A model generated the notes under the pieces. The model made no database searches and was not told the DNA's origin. It worked only from the letters and a program-made list of their open reading frames with translations. Below are positions 34,963 to 44,283 of a stretch of 64,000 nt of DNA, piece after piece. Where the stretch lies: assembly GCF_001423945.1 (NCBI RefSeq), contig NZ_LMPU01000001.1, positions 146,373 to 210,372 on the forward strand, read 5' to 3'. The position numbers and the translations under genes are program-made. Source of the DNA: Pedobacter sp. Leaf194. Lineage in GTDB: Bacteria > Bacteroidota > Bacteroidia > Sphingobacteriales > Sphingobacteriaceae. How positions within the stretch are numbered: the stretch's first letter is position 1; the number at the start of each line of letters is the position of its first letter.

Positions 34963-37668
34963 CTATTTATACAACTGATTAAATATCAATTTAAACGTTC
35001 CATGCGTCTGTGCCCTAAACGCAATCTCCGGACCAAAAGCGTAAAGTTTTCCTTTGCCTACATTGGCTTCAAAAGCTGTTACGCCATCTTGTAAATATGC
35101 TTGTCCCCAGGCCCATCCGCTTCGCAATGGTGTTGCAGAGTTAAACCACATTAACGGTTTTATTTTCCCTGATGCAATGGCATCTCCCGTTAATTTAAAA
35201 ACCGGGCTGTTGTCAAAATAAACGTCGGCTTCATGCTCCATGCCCCAATTTGCTTGCTGCTTATTATCAACTTCTACATTGAGCACGCTCCCCGGAACAT
35301 AATATTTTTCATCAGGAAGTCTTTTTTCTGTTCCATTTACAATTTCAACCATTGCATTGCGAACAGGTAACTGTAAATGGTAAGCCAAGTTGGTGCTCGA
35401 ACCAATTGTTACGATCTTACCGCCATCTTCAAGAAATTTCTTTAGCTGAGGAATTGATTTGTCAGGCGTTATTCTTCCGGTTTGTTTTTTAAACTCGTCG
35501 GGTACGTCCTGCGCATTTGGCGCACCAAAACCACCCCCGCCCCGTGCAATAGCGCCCGCAGTAGGCAATGCCGGTATGGCGCCCCCCACAAACACAATTA
35601 CATCGTATTTTGATTTCAAATCTCCAGCGTCGATATCTTGCGGATAAATTACCGTTGCATTGTAGTGGTATTGCTCCATCATCCAGCGTACCCAGCCGGA
35701 AGCCATCGAGCCACCATAAGTATCCCAAAGGGCAATTCTTCCAGCAGTAACCTTAATTTTATTTTTTGGCGCACTTGCAGATTTCAGCTTAACATTTGCT
35801 TTTTCTAAAATATTTTTGGCGTTGCCGGAAGCCGGAACATAAAAGTCTCCATTTTCTGCGGAGCGATAGACCTCAACTTTAGCCTTTAACAAGTCATTTA
35901 CTGCCGTGTAAGAGTCGTTTTGTGCGGAAGCCAACACATAGCCCGGCCCTGCATCTAACTTGTTCTCCGGCTTTAACAATTGTCCGAAAGGAACCCGCTC
36001 AAAAGGGCCCGAGAAATCATCAAGCAATCTATCAAACTTCACATCCATCATGTAAGCTAGGGTCCAACCGGCCGCATCGTAAGGTGGTATTGGCGCACTA
36101 CCTTCATATTTAAAATCATTTGGGTGGTCTTGTGGTTCAAACATATCCAGAACGTGTGGCCTGAAAGCCTGATCGGTTTTTACCACATAGCTTCCTGCCG
36201 GATAGTTTTTGCCCGCAACGGTAAAGGCCGCGGTTGCTTTTTGCACCAAAATTCCTGTTCTTATTAAAGCATTAAGAAATTTAATCGCTGAGTTGAAATC
36301 GGGCTGATCTGCAGATAAAATGTAACCTCTGGCGTCGCGATTTAACGGCGCCTTCATCACCGTATCATAGGCTTTCATGCTCATTAAACCTCTTCCCCTA
36401 CCTGATTCGCCGGCACCCGTTGAAGCTGGTGTTTTGGCCGCAGCATTTATTGCATCGATTTTTTTAGGCGAAAAAGACCAGGTATCTTTTTTTCCTCTGT
36501 CGATAGAGTTTTTGCCCATTTGGTAAATGTTGTACAGCAATTCATCGCGATAGCGCTGGGCATAACCTAAAACAGCATAATTTAACGAAACTGAGTAGTC
36601 TATCGAATTTTTAAAATACCACTTTCTGGGTGTAATTGGGTTTGGCGAGTCACCGCTTGGCAACAACCTCGACGGAACAAGTGGAATGTCAGAAGGTGTG
36701 GGGCTGCCAATAATCTCAGTTAACAAACCAACCATATTGTGGAAATATGTTGTCGTTCTTAACCCGCCATTATACCAGGTTGAATAAACTGAACCGCCTC
36801 TTTGTGTATAACCAGGCTTATTTTCAACGTTCATTCTGTTGTGCATTGCGGCACCAACAGCATCTAAACTTGTTAAAATTGTTGGGTCAAACACATAGTT
36901 AAACGGGTCTCGGTAAGGCGGACCTGCAACTACCGTTCCGGCTGGGCCTGCCTGGTGGTGGTTGTACATAATTTGGGGCAACCACTCTACAAAAAGCTGC
37001 CTGCCCATATTTTGCGTTTCTTTGAGGTTTAGCATAAAAAAATCGCGGTTATTATCATGCCCAGCGTATTTTTCATAAAGTCTTGGTAAGCCCGACAAAG
37101 TTCCTTTCTTCGGATCTTTATCCCTCATGTACCAGTTGCTTACCAGCTCCTGCCCGTCAGGATTGGCATGCGTGAACAGGATAATCACGTTATCTAAAAT
37201 CTTTAACGTTTCCGGATCTGTTTTAGATGCAAACTCGTACGCAGTTTGAATTAACTGATGTGCGCCAACAACCTCATTTGCGTGCAAGCCACCATCTATC
37301 CAAACCACTGCTTTACCTTCTTGCGCCAAAGCTTTGGCCTGCTCGGTACTGAGTTCGGCGTGCGCCAGTTGCTGCGATATCTCTTTATACCTTTCTAGTT
37401 TTTTCAGGTTTTCTGGCGAAGAAACGATAAGCATGTACTGGCTCCGGCCTTCTTCGGTTTTCCCGATATCGACAAGTTTAACCCGTTTCGATGTCTCTGA
37501 AAGTTTTTTGAAGTAAGCTTCTGTTTGTGTGTAGTTTGCGAGCTGGTAATCGTCGCCGATGTCGAAACCGAAGTGCGATTTTGGGGTCGGAACTTCCTGT
37601 GCAAAAGCAGTTGCACAACTCAACATTAAAAAGGCAAAACATAACCTCTTAAAGTAGATTTTTATCAT
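34963..37668 (-). CDS. M14 family zinc carboxypeptidase-like secreted peptidase
   Basis: The 901-residue protein has a signal peptide (about 1-24, ending AFA-QE). An M14 catalytic domain follows at about 40-350, with the zinc motif H129-A-N-E132 in GGLHANEVVG, then FTHANPDGQELV and MYNHHQAG. A region rich in small residues at about 390-410 links to a large C-terminal part with a ThuA/GATase-like look (GRIALWDTYGGSMASGWVRW and KKFLEDGGKIVTIGSSTN). It probably digests peptides outside the inner membrane. ATG 37668 gives the clean signal peptide. Confidence 0.87.
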   Translation of the reverse strand: MIKIYFKRLCFAFLMLSCATAFAQEVPTPKSHFGFDIGDDYQLANYTQTEAYFKKLSETSKRVKLVDIGKTEEGRSQYMLIVSSPENLKKLERYKEISQQLAHAELSTEQAKALAQEGKAVVWIDGGLHANEVVGAHQLIQTAYEFASKTDPETLKILDNVIILFTHANPDGQELVSNWYMRDKDPKKGTLSGLPRLYEKYAGHDNNRDFFMLNLKETQNMGRQLFVEWLPQIMYNHHQAGPAGTVVAGPPYRDPFNYVFDPTILTSLDAVGAAMHNRMNVENKPGYTQRGGSVYSTWYNGGLRTTTYFHNMVGLLTEIIGSPTPSDIPLVPSRLLPSGDSPNPITPRKWYFKNSIDYSVSLNYAVLGYAQRYRDELLYNIYQMGKNSIDRGKKDTWSFSPKKIDAINAAAKTPASTGAGESGRGRGLMSMKAYDTVMKAPLNRDARGYILSADQPDFNSAIKFLNALIRTGILVQKATAAFTVAGKNYPAGSYVVKTDQAFRPHVLDMFEPQDHPNDFKYEGSAPIPPYDAAGWTLAYMMDVKFDRLLDDFSGPFERVPFGQLLKPENKLDAGPGYVLASAQNDSYTAVNDLLKAKVEVYRSAENGDFYVPASGNAKNILEKANVKLKSASAPKNKIKVTAGRIALWDTYGGSMASGWVRWMMEQYHYNATVIYPQDIDAGDLKSKYDVIVFVGGAIPALPTAGAIARGGGGFGAPNAQDVPDEFKKQTGRITPDKSIPQLKKFLEDGGKIVTIGSSTNLAYHLQLPVRNAMVEIVNGTEKRLPDEKYYVPGSVLNVEVDNKQQANWGMEHEADVYFDNSPVFKLTGDAIASGKIKPLMWFNSATPLRSGWAWGQAYLQDGVTAFEANVGKGKLYAFGPEIAFRAQTHGTFKLIFNQLYK

Positions 37669-37695
37669 TTTCGGGAAAGTTTGGTTGGTTAATAC

Positions 37696-37703
37696 CAAAT
37701 ATA
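37696..37703 (-). promoter_or_regulatory. -7 element (TATATTTG) for the M14 gene
   Basis: TATATTTGG on the minus strand lies 27 nt before the ATG at 37668 and fits TAnnTTTG. Confidence 0.5.
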
Positions 37704-37793
37704 TAACAGAAAGCCGAGGTTAATATGCTTGCTGTAAATTTGTTACAGTTAGGTTTTAATTAAAGCCAAACCAACACAATCTTCGAAGAAATA

Positions 37794-38603
37794 TTAATAC
37801 AAAATTAAATAGAGATAAGCGTAAACAACCGGAGCAGCAAGCAACAAACCATCGAAACGATCGAGCAAACCGCCATGACCAGGAAGCAGACCACCGCTGT
37901 CTTTTGTGTCTAAACTGCGCTTTAGCATCGATTCCACTAAATCGCCAAGGGTACCGAAAGATGCAATTAATATGGCCATGCCTACCCATACCGTTGGTGT
38001 TGTTTCTTTAAATAAGAAAGATAAGCCATAGGCAACTATTGCGCTCGTAAACATACCGCCAAAAAAACCTTCCCAGCTCTTTTTGGGCGAATGCCGCTCA
38101 AATAATTTCCGCTTTCCATACTTTACACCAAACAGGTATGCTCCGGTATCGTTTGCCCAAAGCATTAGTAAAAATGCCAGCGGAAAATGAAAATTGTAAG
38201 CATTCCAATCCCTTAGAAACCCCAGCGCATGGAAAAAGCAGAAGGGAAAGGTTACGTAAACAAAGCCCACAAAAGTGTAAGATATGTTGGCAAAAGGAAT
38301 TTTGTTCTTCTTGTATAACTCCGTAATAAATACCGAAAAAATTAGTGGGATGCAAAGCAAAAGGTACTTAACATCATATTTTAAGTAATGCAAACCGGCA
38401 GCCATTAAAAAGATTACCGAACCCGCAGCCAAGCCAATATTTCTATGCGGCCGAATGCCCGAATTCTTTATCAGCTTATAAAACTCGAAAAGCGAAAGAA
38501 TGCTTAGAATAAGGTAGAATGCCGTGAAAACATAGCTTCCTAAAAACACGGAGCCTAACATCACAATGGTAAAAAAGAAGGCAGTTATTGCTCTGGTTTT
38601 CAT
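37794..38603 (-). CDS. cdsA: Phosphatidate cytidylyltransferase
   Basis: The enzyme makes CDP-diacylglycerol from phosphatidic acid and CTP at the inner membrane. The 269-residue protein has about seven hydrophobic segments. The C-terminal CDS signature runs from GTLGDLVESMLKRSLDTKD to HGGLLDRFDGLL. It is the last gene after the CPBP and DUF2007 genes on the same strand. Confidence 0.96.
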   Translation of the reverse strand: MKTRAITAFFFTIVMLGSVFLGSYVFTAFYLILSILSLFEFYKLIKNSGIRPHRNIGLAAGSVIFLMAAGLHYLKYDVKYLLLCIPLIFSVFITELYKKNKIPFANISYTFVGFVYVTFPFCFFHALGFLRDWNAYNFHFPLAFLLMLWANDTGAYLFGVKYGKRKLFERHSPKKSWEGFFGGMFTSAIVAYGLSFLFKETTPTVWVGMAILIASFGTLGDLVESMLKRSLDTKDSGGLLPGHGGLLDRFDGLLLAAPVVYAYLYLILY

Positions 38604-38651
38604 GGTTAAAATCTAAAAATTGAAAGGGTAAAACAGTCGGGATTTACCGTG

Positions 38652-38873
38652 CTATTCGATTTCATTTTTAACAATATATTCAATGGCCTTATCGAAATCT
38701 GCTTTATTTACCAAAACATTAATTTCGCCAAAATTGTAAGCCGATAACTGCTTATTTATTACAACGGCAGGAATATCTTCTTCAATTAAACCTTGTTTTA
38801 AAACCTCGGCGGCAAATGCATCGCCTGTTGTGTATACTTTAACCCAATTTTCGCTCACGGTGTGCTGTATCAT
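38652..38873 (-). CDS. DUF2007 domain protein
   Basis: The 73-residue protein matches DUF2007 (putative signal-transducing protein): ENWVKVYTTGDAFAAEVLKQ, LIEEDIPAVVINKQ and INVLVNKADFDKA. The fold is ferredoxin-like and PII-related. Its start overlaps the end of the CPBP gene by 35 nt, and cdsA follows after 48 nt, so these three genes probably form one operon. Role unknown. Confidence 0.88.
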   Translation of the reverse strand: MIQHTVSENWVKVYTTGDAFAAEVLKQGLIEEDIPAVVINKQLSAYNFGEINVLVNKADFDKAIEYIVKNEIE

Positions 38874-39765
38874 TAAAAAGTTTAAACAAAGCTATGGTTA
38901 ATATTGCACTAATTAAATAGCCGTACCATGGAAATCCAATCGGGTCTTCTGCTTTATCAAGTGGCATATTGTGCTTCTGCATGTAAAAAGCTACACAAAC
39001 TGCATAACCATTATTTATAAAGTGGCCCAACATGGCGTACCAAATGCTTCCGCTAAAATAATATAAATAACCAAATCCGGCGCCAAGCAGCAGCCTGGGC
39101 ACAAAACCATAAAACTGCATATGGATGGCGCTAAAAATTATGGCTGATAACCAAATTGCTGCATGCGGGTTATTAAAGGCCTTATTTAACGACCTTTGTA
39201 CGCCACCACGAAACATCAGTTCTTCACCAATGGCCGGTAAAACCGCTATCATAACCAGGTTTACGATAAAATCCCAGTTATTCCGCATGGTTAAAAGTTG
39301 GATGGTCATTTTCATTGCCGCTTCCTCACTCTCCTTCATCCAATCTTCCAGCCACTTCAAACCCGATGGCAAAACCATTTTCTGATTGGTAACCGCAACC
39401 CATTCCATAAACGGCATCGAAGCAATCATGATAATAAGCACCAAAATTAATAATACGGCTTTGGGCTTCCCGAAAGCATAAAAATTTGAAGGTTTCTTTC
39501 TATTTGTATAGGCAAGCGCTAACGGCGGAGCAACAAACATCCCTATCGAGGTGCCAATCTGAAGTATTTTAAGTGCGTCAGTAAATCTTGGATCTCCTGC
39601 GGTAATTAAACTAATATCTTTAACTATGCCAAGGCCATAAATAGCCAAAATGATTAAGCATGAGATAATTGTGAATAAAATTGCGCCAACTATTGCGTAA
39701 AATAAAAGTAAAAGTAATTGCAGGAAAGGATTCATTTCTTCCTGATTTGGCGTTACAACATTCAT
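38839..39765 (-). CDS. CPBP family intramembrane glutamic endopeptidase
   Basis: The 308-residue protein has about eight hydrophobic segments. CPBP (Abi/Rce1-type) motifs are EELMFRG near residue 180, FSAIHMQFYGF and LGHFINNGYAV. ATG 39765 (MNVVTPNQEEMNP) is chosen; in-frame sequence upstream runs into the divergent dusB gene. It is first in the CPBP-DUF2007-cdsA unit. Confidence 0.92.
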   Translation of the reverse strand: MNVVTPNQEEMNPFLQLLLLLFYAIVGAILFTIISCLIILAIYGLGIVKDISLITAGDPRFTDALKILQIGTSIGMFVAPPLALAYTNRKKPSNFYAFGKPKAVLLILVLIIMIASMPFMEWVAVTNQKMVLPSGLKWLEDWMKESEEAAMKMTIQLLTMRNNWDFIVNLVMIAVLPAIGEELMFRGGVQRSLNKAFNNPHAAIWLSAIIFSAIHMQFYGFVPRLLLGAGFGYLYYFSGSIWYAMLGHFINNGYAVCVAFYMQKHNMPLDKAEDPIGFPWYGYLISAILTIALFKLFNDTAHRERKLG

Positions 39766-39779
39766 TATTTGTACCTTTG
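39746..39779 (+). promoter_or_regulatory. Bacteroidetes promoter for dusB
   Basis: TTTG (39746-39749), a 22-nt spacer and TACCTTTG (39772-39779) fit the -33/-7 consensus. The dusB ATG is 29 nt further. The -33 box lies within the first codons of the divergent CPBP gene. Confidence 0.6.
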
Positions 39780-39808
39780 TATGTTTTATTAATCGATGAA
39801 GATAGAAA

Positions 39809-40816
39809 ATGTCTGTTAAGATAGGAAATATAGATTTAGGTGAGTTCCCGTTATTGCTGGCTCCGATGGAGGATGTTAGCGACCCGCCGTTTCGTTTTGT
39901 TTGTAAGCAAAATGGCGCAGACATGATGTACACCGAATTTATTTCATCAGAAGGATTGATTCGTGATGCCGCAAAGAGCCTTCAAAAACTCGACATTTTT
40001 GAATACGAACGGCCTATCGGCATTCAGATTTTTGGTGGCGATATTGAACACATGCGTGAAGCATCAGAAATTGCATCGGCTGCAGGCCCCGATTTGGTTG
40101 ATATTAATTACGGCTGCCCGGTAAAAAATGTAGTTTGTAAAGGGGCGGGCTCGAGCTTGCTTCAGGATATCGATAAGATGGTTAGAATGACAGATGCTGT
40201 AGTTAAGGCATCGCATTTACCGGTAACGGTTAAAACCCGTCTCGGCTGGGACGACAATACAAAAAATGTTTACGAGGTTGCAGAGCGACTTCAGGATGTT
40301 GGCATCCAGGCCTTAACCATTCACGGCAGAACAAGGGCTCAGCTTTATAAAGGCCAGGCAGATTGGTCGCTGATTCGTGAAATTAAACGCAACCCCAGAA
40401 TAAAAATTCCCATTTTTGGAAACGGTGATGTGGATAGTCCTGAAAAAGCAGCAGATTGGCGGATGGAATATGAGGTGGATGGAATTATGATTGGCCGTGC
40501 TGCAATTGGCTATCCATGGATTTTCCGGGAAATTAAGCACTTCTTTAAAACAGGCGAACACCTCGCCGGCCCAACTATCGACGAGCGGATTACGGTTTGC
40601 AGAACCCACCTCGAAAAATCAATCGAGTGGAAAGGCCCAAAAACCGGTGTATTTGAAATGCGCCGCCATTATGCAAATTATTTCAAGGGCTTACCCGACT
40701 TCAAGCCTTACCGTATGCGCCTGGTTTCGGAGGGTGATATCAGCAACATTTACAGCATTTTAGACGAAGTGGCAGAAAAGTTTGCCAACTACGATCCGGC
40801 CAGCCAAATGGCTTGA
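39809..40816 (+). CDS. dusB: tRNA-dihydrouridine synthase
   Basis: This FMN enzyme reduces uridines in the tRNA D loop. The 335-residue protein has LLAPMEDVSDPPFRF, the catalytic region INYGCPVKNVVCKGAGSSLL (C110 the probable acid), HGRTRAQLYKGQADW and GNGDVDSPEKA. The motifs fit the DusB branch. apaG follows 36 nt later on the same strand. Confidence 0.95.
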   Translation: MSVKIGNIDLGEFPLLLAPMEDVSDPPFRFVCKQNGADMMYTEFISSEGLIRDAAKSLQKLDIFEYERPIGIQIFGGDIEHMREASEIASAAGPDLVDINYGCPVKNVVCKGAGSSLLQDIDKMVRMTDAVVKASHLPVTVKTRLGWDDNTKNVYEVAERLQDVGIQALTIHGRTRAQLYKGQADWSLIREIKRNPRIKIPIFGNGDVDSPEKAADWRMEYEVDGIMIGRAAIGYPWIFREIKHFFKTGEHLAGPTIDERITVCRTHLEKSIEWKGPKTGVFEMRRHYANYFKGLPDFKPYRMRLVSEGDISNIYSILDEVAEKFANYDPASQMA

Positions 40817-40852
40817 TTTTTGAATTGCTTTTTGTACATTCGTTAAATCATC

Positions 40853-41239
40853 ATGGTTACAGCAATTACAGATGGGGTTAAAGTTTCAGTAGAAACTATT
40901 TATCAGCCGGAATATTCAAATCCTGCTAACGAACATTTTATGTTCGCCTACCGCGTAGAAATTTCCAATTTATCTGATTATCCGGTGCAATTAATGCGCC
41001 GTCAGTGGTTTATTTTCGACTCAAACAGCAGCCGCAGGGAAGTTGAAGGCGAGGGCGTTGTTGGCCTGCAGCCGGTAATAGAGCCTGGTGAAAGTCATGT
41101 TTACGTTTCAGGTTGCAACTTAAAAACCGATATGGGCAGCATGCAAGGTAAATACCTGATGACCCGCCTGGTAGATGATGCCGAATTCGAGGTTGATATA
41201 CCCGAATTTCAGCTCGTAGCGCCCTATAAATTAAATTAA
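40853..41239 (+). CDS. apaG: ApaG family protein
   Basis: The 128-residue protein has the ApaG beta-sandwich: VSVETIYQPEYSNPANEHFM, AYRVEISNLSDYPVQLMRRQ, WFIFDSN and GEGVVGLQPVIEPGESHVYV. Family members are linked to Co2+/Mg2+ tolerance, but the mechanism is not settled. It follows dusB and borders the large repeat region. Confidence 0.95.
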   Translation: MVTAITDGVKVSVETIYQPEYSNPANEHFMFAYRVEISNLSDYPVQLMRRQWFIFDSNSSRREVEGEGVVGLQPVIEPGESHVYVSGCNLKTDMGSMQGKYLMTRLVDDAEFEVDIPEFQLVAPYKLN

Positions 41240-41401
41240 CACTCTTCAGCCTTCCATAATCGAAACTAATTCTATGCCTGCGCTTTCAAATCTGTATTGA
41301 TGGTTGATTTGCTTGTGTAAGAAAAATTAATTCTCGTTTTAAATTATAATTCATAAGGTTTTTGGAAATTGAGGCTCTGTTTTTACAGACGTCTTCTGTT
41401 C

Positions 41402-41748
41402 ACTTAGCAATACTTTGTTAAATAGCCCCGACATAAACGGAAATCCTTTTGGTTGCTGGTACTTTCATAATACTGCAAACTATCGCCAAAAGATTGCAGT
41501 ATTGGCGGGACAGAACCAAGCGAAGAATTACTGGCTTAACGCTTCAAAAAATCATTTCTCGCATTGATAATGCACAAAGATTTTTTGGAAATGAAAGGTT
41601 CTGCGATCATGGCGGCCTGTAGCCCCGCTATCGCCTGTAGCCTTGCTCGTACCTCGCTGCGGGCTACCTGGCTCTATCGGGTTTATAAACAAAGTTTGGT
41701 TCCCCAGACCATAAAATTAAACGCAAAATGGAGTTAAAAATAGCGCAG
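41402..41748 (+). repeat. ~348 bp dispersed repeat, copy R1
   Basis: This full copy is in opposite orientation to those at 1-545. The anchor TAGCCCCGACATAAACGGAA recurs with a 347-bp period. It has the hairpin arms GTAGCCCCGC (41619-41628) and GCGGGCTAC (41659-41667). A second inverted repeat, AATACTGCAA (41469-41478) with TTGCAGTATT (41494-41503), is perfect in this copy only. Boundaries are approximate. Confidence 0.85.
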
Positions 41749-42096
41749 GCTAAGCAAGACTTTATTAAATAGCCCCGACATAAACGGAAATCCTTTTGGT
41801 TGCAGGTACTTTCATAATCCGGGAAACTATCGCCAAAAGATTGCAGTATTGGCGGGACAGAACCAAGCGAAGAATTACTGACTTAGCGCTTCAAAAAATC
41901 ATTTCTCGCCATTAAAATAATTGATCAAGATTTTTGGAAATGAAAGGTTCTGCGATCATGGCGGCTTGTAGTCCCGCTATCGCCTGTAGCCTTGCTCGTA
42001 CCTCGCTGCGGGCTACCTGGCTCTATCGGGTTTAGAAACAAAGTTTGTTACACAAACCATAAAATTAAATGCAAAATGGATCAAGAATTAGGGCAG
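41749..42096 (+). repeat. ~348 bp dispersed repeat, copy R2
   Basis: This second full tandem copy has hairpin arms at 41968-41977 and 42008-42016. In the left arm the unpaired base changes from C to T (GTAGTCCCGC), so the stem is retained. Its hairpin region is about 98% identical to L1 over roughly 100 bp. Confidence 0.85.
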
Positions 42097-42265
42097 GCTA
42101 CGCAATACTTTGTTAAATAGCACCGACATAAATGGAAATACTTTTGGTTGCTGGTACTTTCATAATCCTGCAAACCATGGCCAAAAGATTGCAGTATTGC
42201 TGCTCTAGCGCTTCAAAAAAATTAAATTTCTCACGCTTAAAATCACAAAGTTTGGTTCGCCTCGA
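42097..42265 (+). repeat. ~348 bp dispersed repeat, truncated copy R3
   Basis: This third copy keeps the first ~100 bp (TGTTAAATAGCACCGACATA to AAAAGATTGCAGTATTG) and a short piece of the end (CACAAAGTTTGGTT). The hairpin core is lost. The rest of the gene-free stretch 41240-42355 holds one eroded remnant near 41360 and the terminator of the next gene; nothing else is seen. Confidence 0.75.
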
Positions 42266-42283
42266 CAAGGTAAATCAAAACTT

Positions 42284-42326
42284 ATTTAAAACCAAAAGCG
42301 GCCGAGAAATTAATCCCGAACCGCTT
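42284..42326 (-). terminator. Terminator after the YugP-like gene
   Basis: On the minus strand AAGCGG / CCGCTT arms (42321-42326 and 42296-42301) are followed by TTTTGGTTTT. The inner pairing is imperfect. Confidence 0.5.
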
Positions 42327-42355
42327 ATTGTCTTTCATAAGTAGATGAAAATATC

Positions 42356-43051
42356 TTAGTCACGGCTACGCCCGAAAAGCATAGATGCGTAATAAAGTAA
42401 GTTTGCCAATGCTCCCACGGCTGCGACAACATAGGTCATAGCGGCCCACCACAATGCATCTTTAGCCTGAATATTTTCTTCCTGCGTTTGCATTACGCCC
42501 TGGTTGTTTTTTAACCATGCCAATGCTCTGTTGCTGGCGTCGAATTCTACCGGTAAAGTAACAATGCTAAACACCGTTACCAGAGCCAGGCCTACAACAC
42601 CGATTGCTAACACAATAGGCGTTACGTTAACAATTAGCAACATTACGCCAATTAACAAAACCCATTGCAGCAAATTTGAAGATATGCTTACCACCGGAAC
42701 CATCGTACTCCTTAAATTTAGCCAGCTGTAAGATTTTGCATGCTGAACAGCGTGCCCACACTCATGTGCTGCCACGGCTGCCGCAGCTACACTTCGGCTA
42801 TAATATACATCTGTACTTAAATTTACGGTTCTATCTGTCGGATTGTAATGATCTGTAAGTTGCCCTTCGGTACTCATCACCTTCACATCGAATATGCCGT
42901 TATCATGCAGCATTCGTTCTGCCACTTCCTTACCCGATAAGCCCGAGCTTAATTGCATTTCTGCGTATTTAGAAAATTTATTCCTAAAGCGCCATTGTAC
43001 AAACATGCTCAGCAATAATACCGGGATGATTAAAATTAAATAAACTCCCAT
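42356..43051 (-). CDS. YugP-like zinc metallopeptidase
   Basis: The 231-residue membrane protein has an N-terminal helix (about 2-19), a zinc site HECGH at 96-100 with AAAVAAHECGHAVQHAKSYS, and three C-terminal helices (about 115-185, 205-222). This is the DUF2268/YugP-type family. ATG 43051 (MGVYLILIIPVLLLSMF) is the family start; upstream in-frame ATG codons extend into the divergent gene. Substrate unknown. Confidence 0.92.
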   Translation of the reverse strand: MGVYLILIIPVLLLSMFVQWRFRNKFSKYAEMQLSSGLSGKEVAERMLHDNGIFDVKVMSTEGQLTDHYNPTDRTVNLSTDVYYSRSVAAAAVAAHECGHAVQHAKSYSWLNLRSTMVPVVSISSNLLQWVLLIGVMLLIVNVTPIVLAIGVVGLALVTVFSIVTLPVEFDASNRALAWLKNNQGVMQTQEENIQAKDALWWAAMTYVVAAVGALANLLYYASMLFGRSRD

Positions 43052-43137
43052 TTTCTTTTGTGTATGTTTTTCGTTTAACGGTATATCAAAAAGCGATCCT
43101 ATATTAAAAACCAACATATTTGTTATATTTTTAATGC

Positions 43138-44271
43138 ATGGCCAAGCAACTATCTTACTGGGAAACAACCTCTTTTTTTAATTTCGACACAGTCATTATC
43201 GGGAGCGGAATTGTTGGTTTAAGTGCCGCTATTCACCTAAAAAAAACGGCACCAGGTTTAAAAGTAGCAATATTGGAAAGAGGCTTTTTACCGGCTGGCG
43301 CAAGCACCAAAAATGCAGGTTTTGCCTGTTTTGGAAGCATTTCTGAACTGATGGAACAAGAGCGTACAAGTGGTTCGGAAAAGCTGGCGGCTTTGGTTGA
43401 AAAGCGTTGGAAAGGTTTGCTGAAATTAAGAACCATACTGGGCGATAAAGCGGTGGATTATCAACAACTGGGTGGATACGAATTATTTAAAAGCAATGAC
43501 GTTCCGCTTTACGAAACTTGTGTAGCGAAAATTGAACATTATAACCAGCTGCTGAAGTTTGTTACAGGTTCATACAGTTTCTGCATTGATGACAACAAAA
43601 TTTTAAAATCTGGTTTCAAAGGGATAACGGGTTTGATAGCAAACCGGCATGAGGCACAAATAGATACCGGAAAAATGATGCTTGCGCTGATACAATACGC
43701 ACAGCACCTAGGTTGTATGGTTTTTAATAACTGCGATGTTGAGGAAATTCTGGAAGGAAAGAAGTTAATTATAAAAAGCAAAAACGGCTCATTTAGCGCT
43801 AAAAGCGTTATTATAACAACAAATGCTTTCGTAAACAAGCTAATTGCCGGTTTAGATGTTAAACCTGGCCGCGGACAAGTGTTAATTACAAAACCGATTA
43901 AAAATCTTAAAATAGAAGGTAGTTTCCATTACGACAAAGGCTACTATTATTTCCGAAACATTAATAACAGAGTTTTATTAGGTGGTGGTAGAAATCTGGA
44001 TTTCAAAGGAGAAGAGACTGCAGCTTTCGGTTTAACAGCGACCGTTCAGGATGCTTTAGAAAGACTTTTAAGCGAAGTTATACTTCCTGAAACTGATTTC
44101 GAAATCGACCAGCGCTGGAGTGGAATTATGGCTTTTGGAAAGGAATTGGAACCGATTGTAAAAGAGGCTCGCCCGAAAGTTTACTGTGCCGTTAGGTGTA
44201 ACGGTATGGGTGTTGCGATGGGCAGCCAAACCGGCGAAGACGTAGCAGAATTGGTTTTAAAAAGTTTATGA
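43138..44271 (+). CDS. DAO family FAD-dependent oxidoreductase
   Basis: The 377-residue protein has an N-terminal Rossmann FAD site (VIIGSGIVGLSAAIHL followed by the acidic LERG) and a DAO-fold C-terminal part (WSGIMAFGKELEPIV and CNGMGVAMGSQTGE). GASTKNAGFACFGSISE resembles the glycine-oxidase/DadA-type branch. It would oxidise an amine or amino acid, with the substrate unknown. It is convergent with purU, with 12 nt between the stops. Confidence 0.88.
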   Translation: MAKQLSYWETTSFFNFDTVIIGSGIVGLSAAIHLKKTAPGLKVAILERGFLPAGASTKNAGFACFGSISELMEQERTSGSEKLAALVEKRWKGLLKLRTILGDKAVDYQQLGGYELFKSNDVPLYETCVAKIEHYNQLLKFVTGSYSFCIDDNKILKSGFKGITGLIANRHEAQIDTGKMMLALIQYAQHLGCMVFNNCDVEEILEGKKLIIKSKNGSFSAKSVIITTNAFVNKLIAGLDVKPGRGQVLITKPIKNLKIEGSFHYDKGYYYFRNINNRVLLGGGRNLDFKGEETAAFGLTATVQDALERLLSEVILPETDFEIDQRWSGIMAFGKELEPIVKEARPKVYCAVRCNGMGVAMGSQTGEDVAELVLKSL

Positions 44272-44283
44272 TTAAGATACATC

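Noticed and set aside
42132..42344. Possible 70-residue protein in the repeat region
   Set aside because: It lies across repeat copy R3 and unrelated sequence, has no counterpart in the other copies and no family resemblance.
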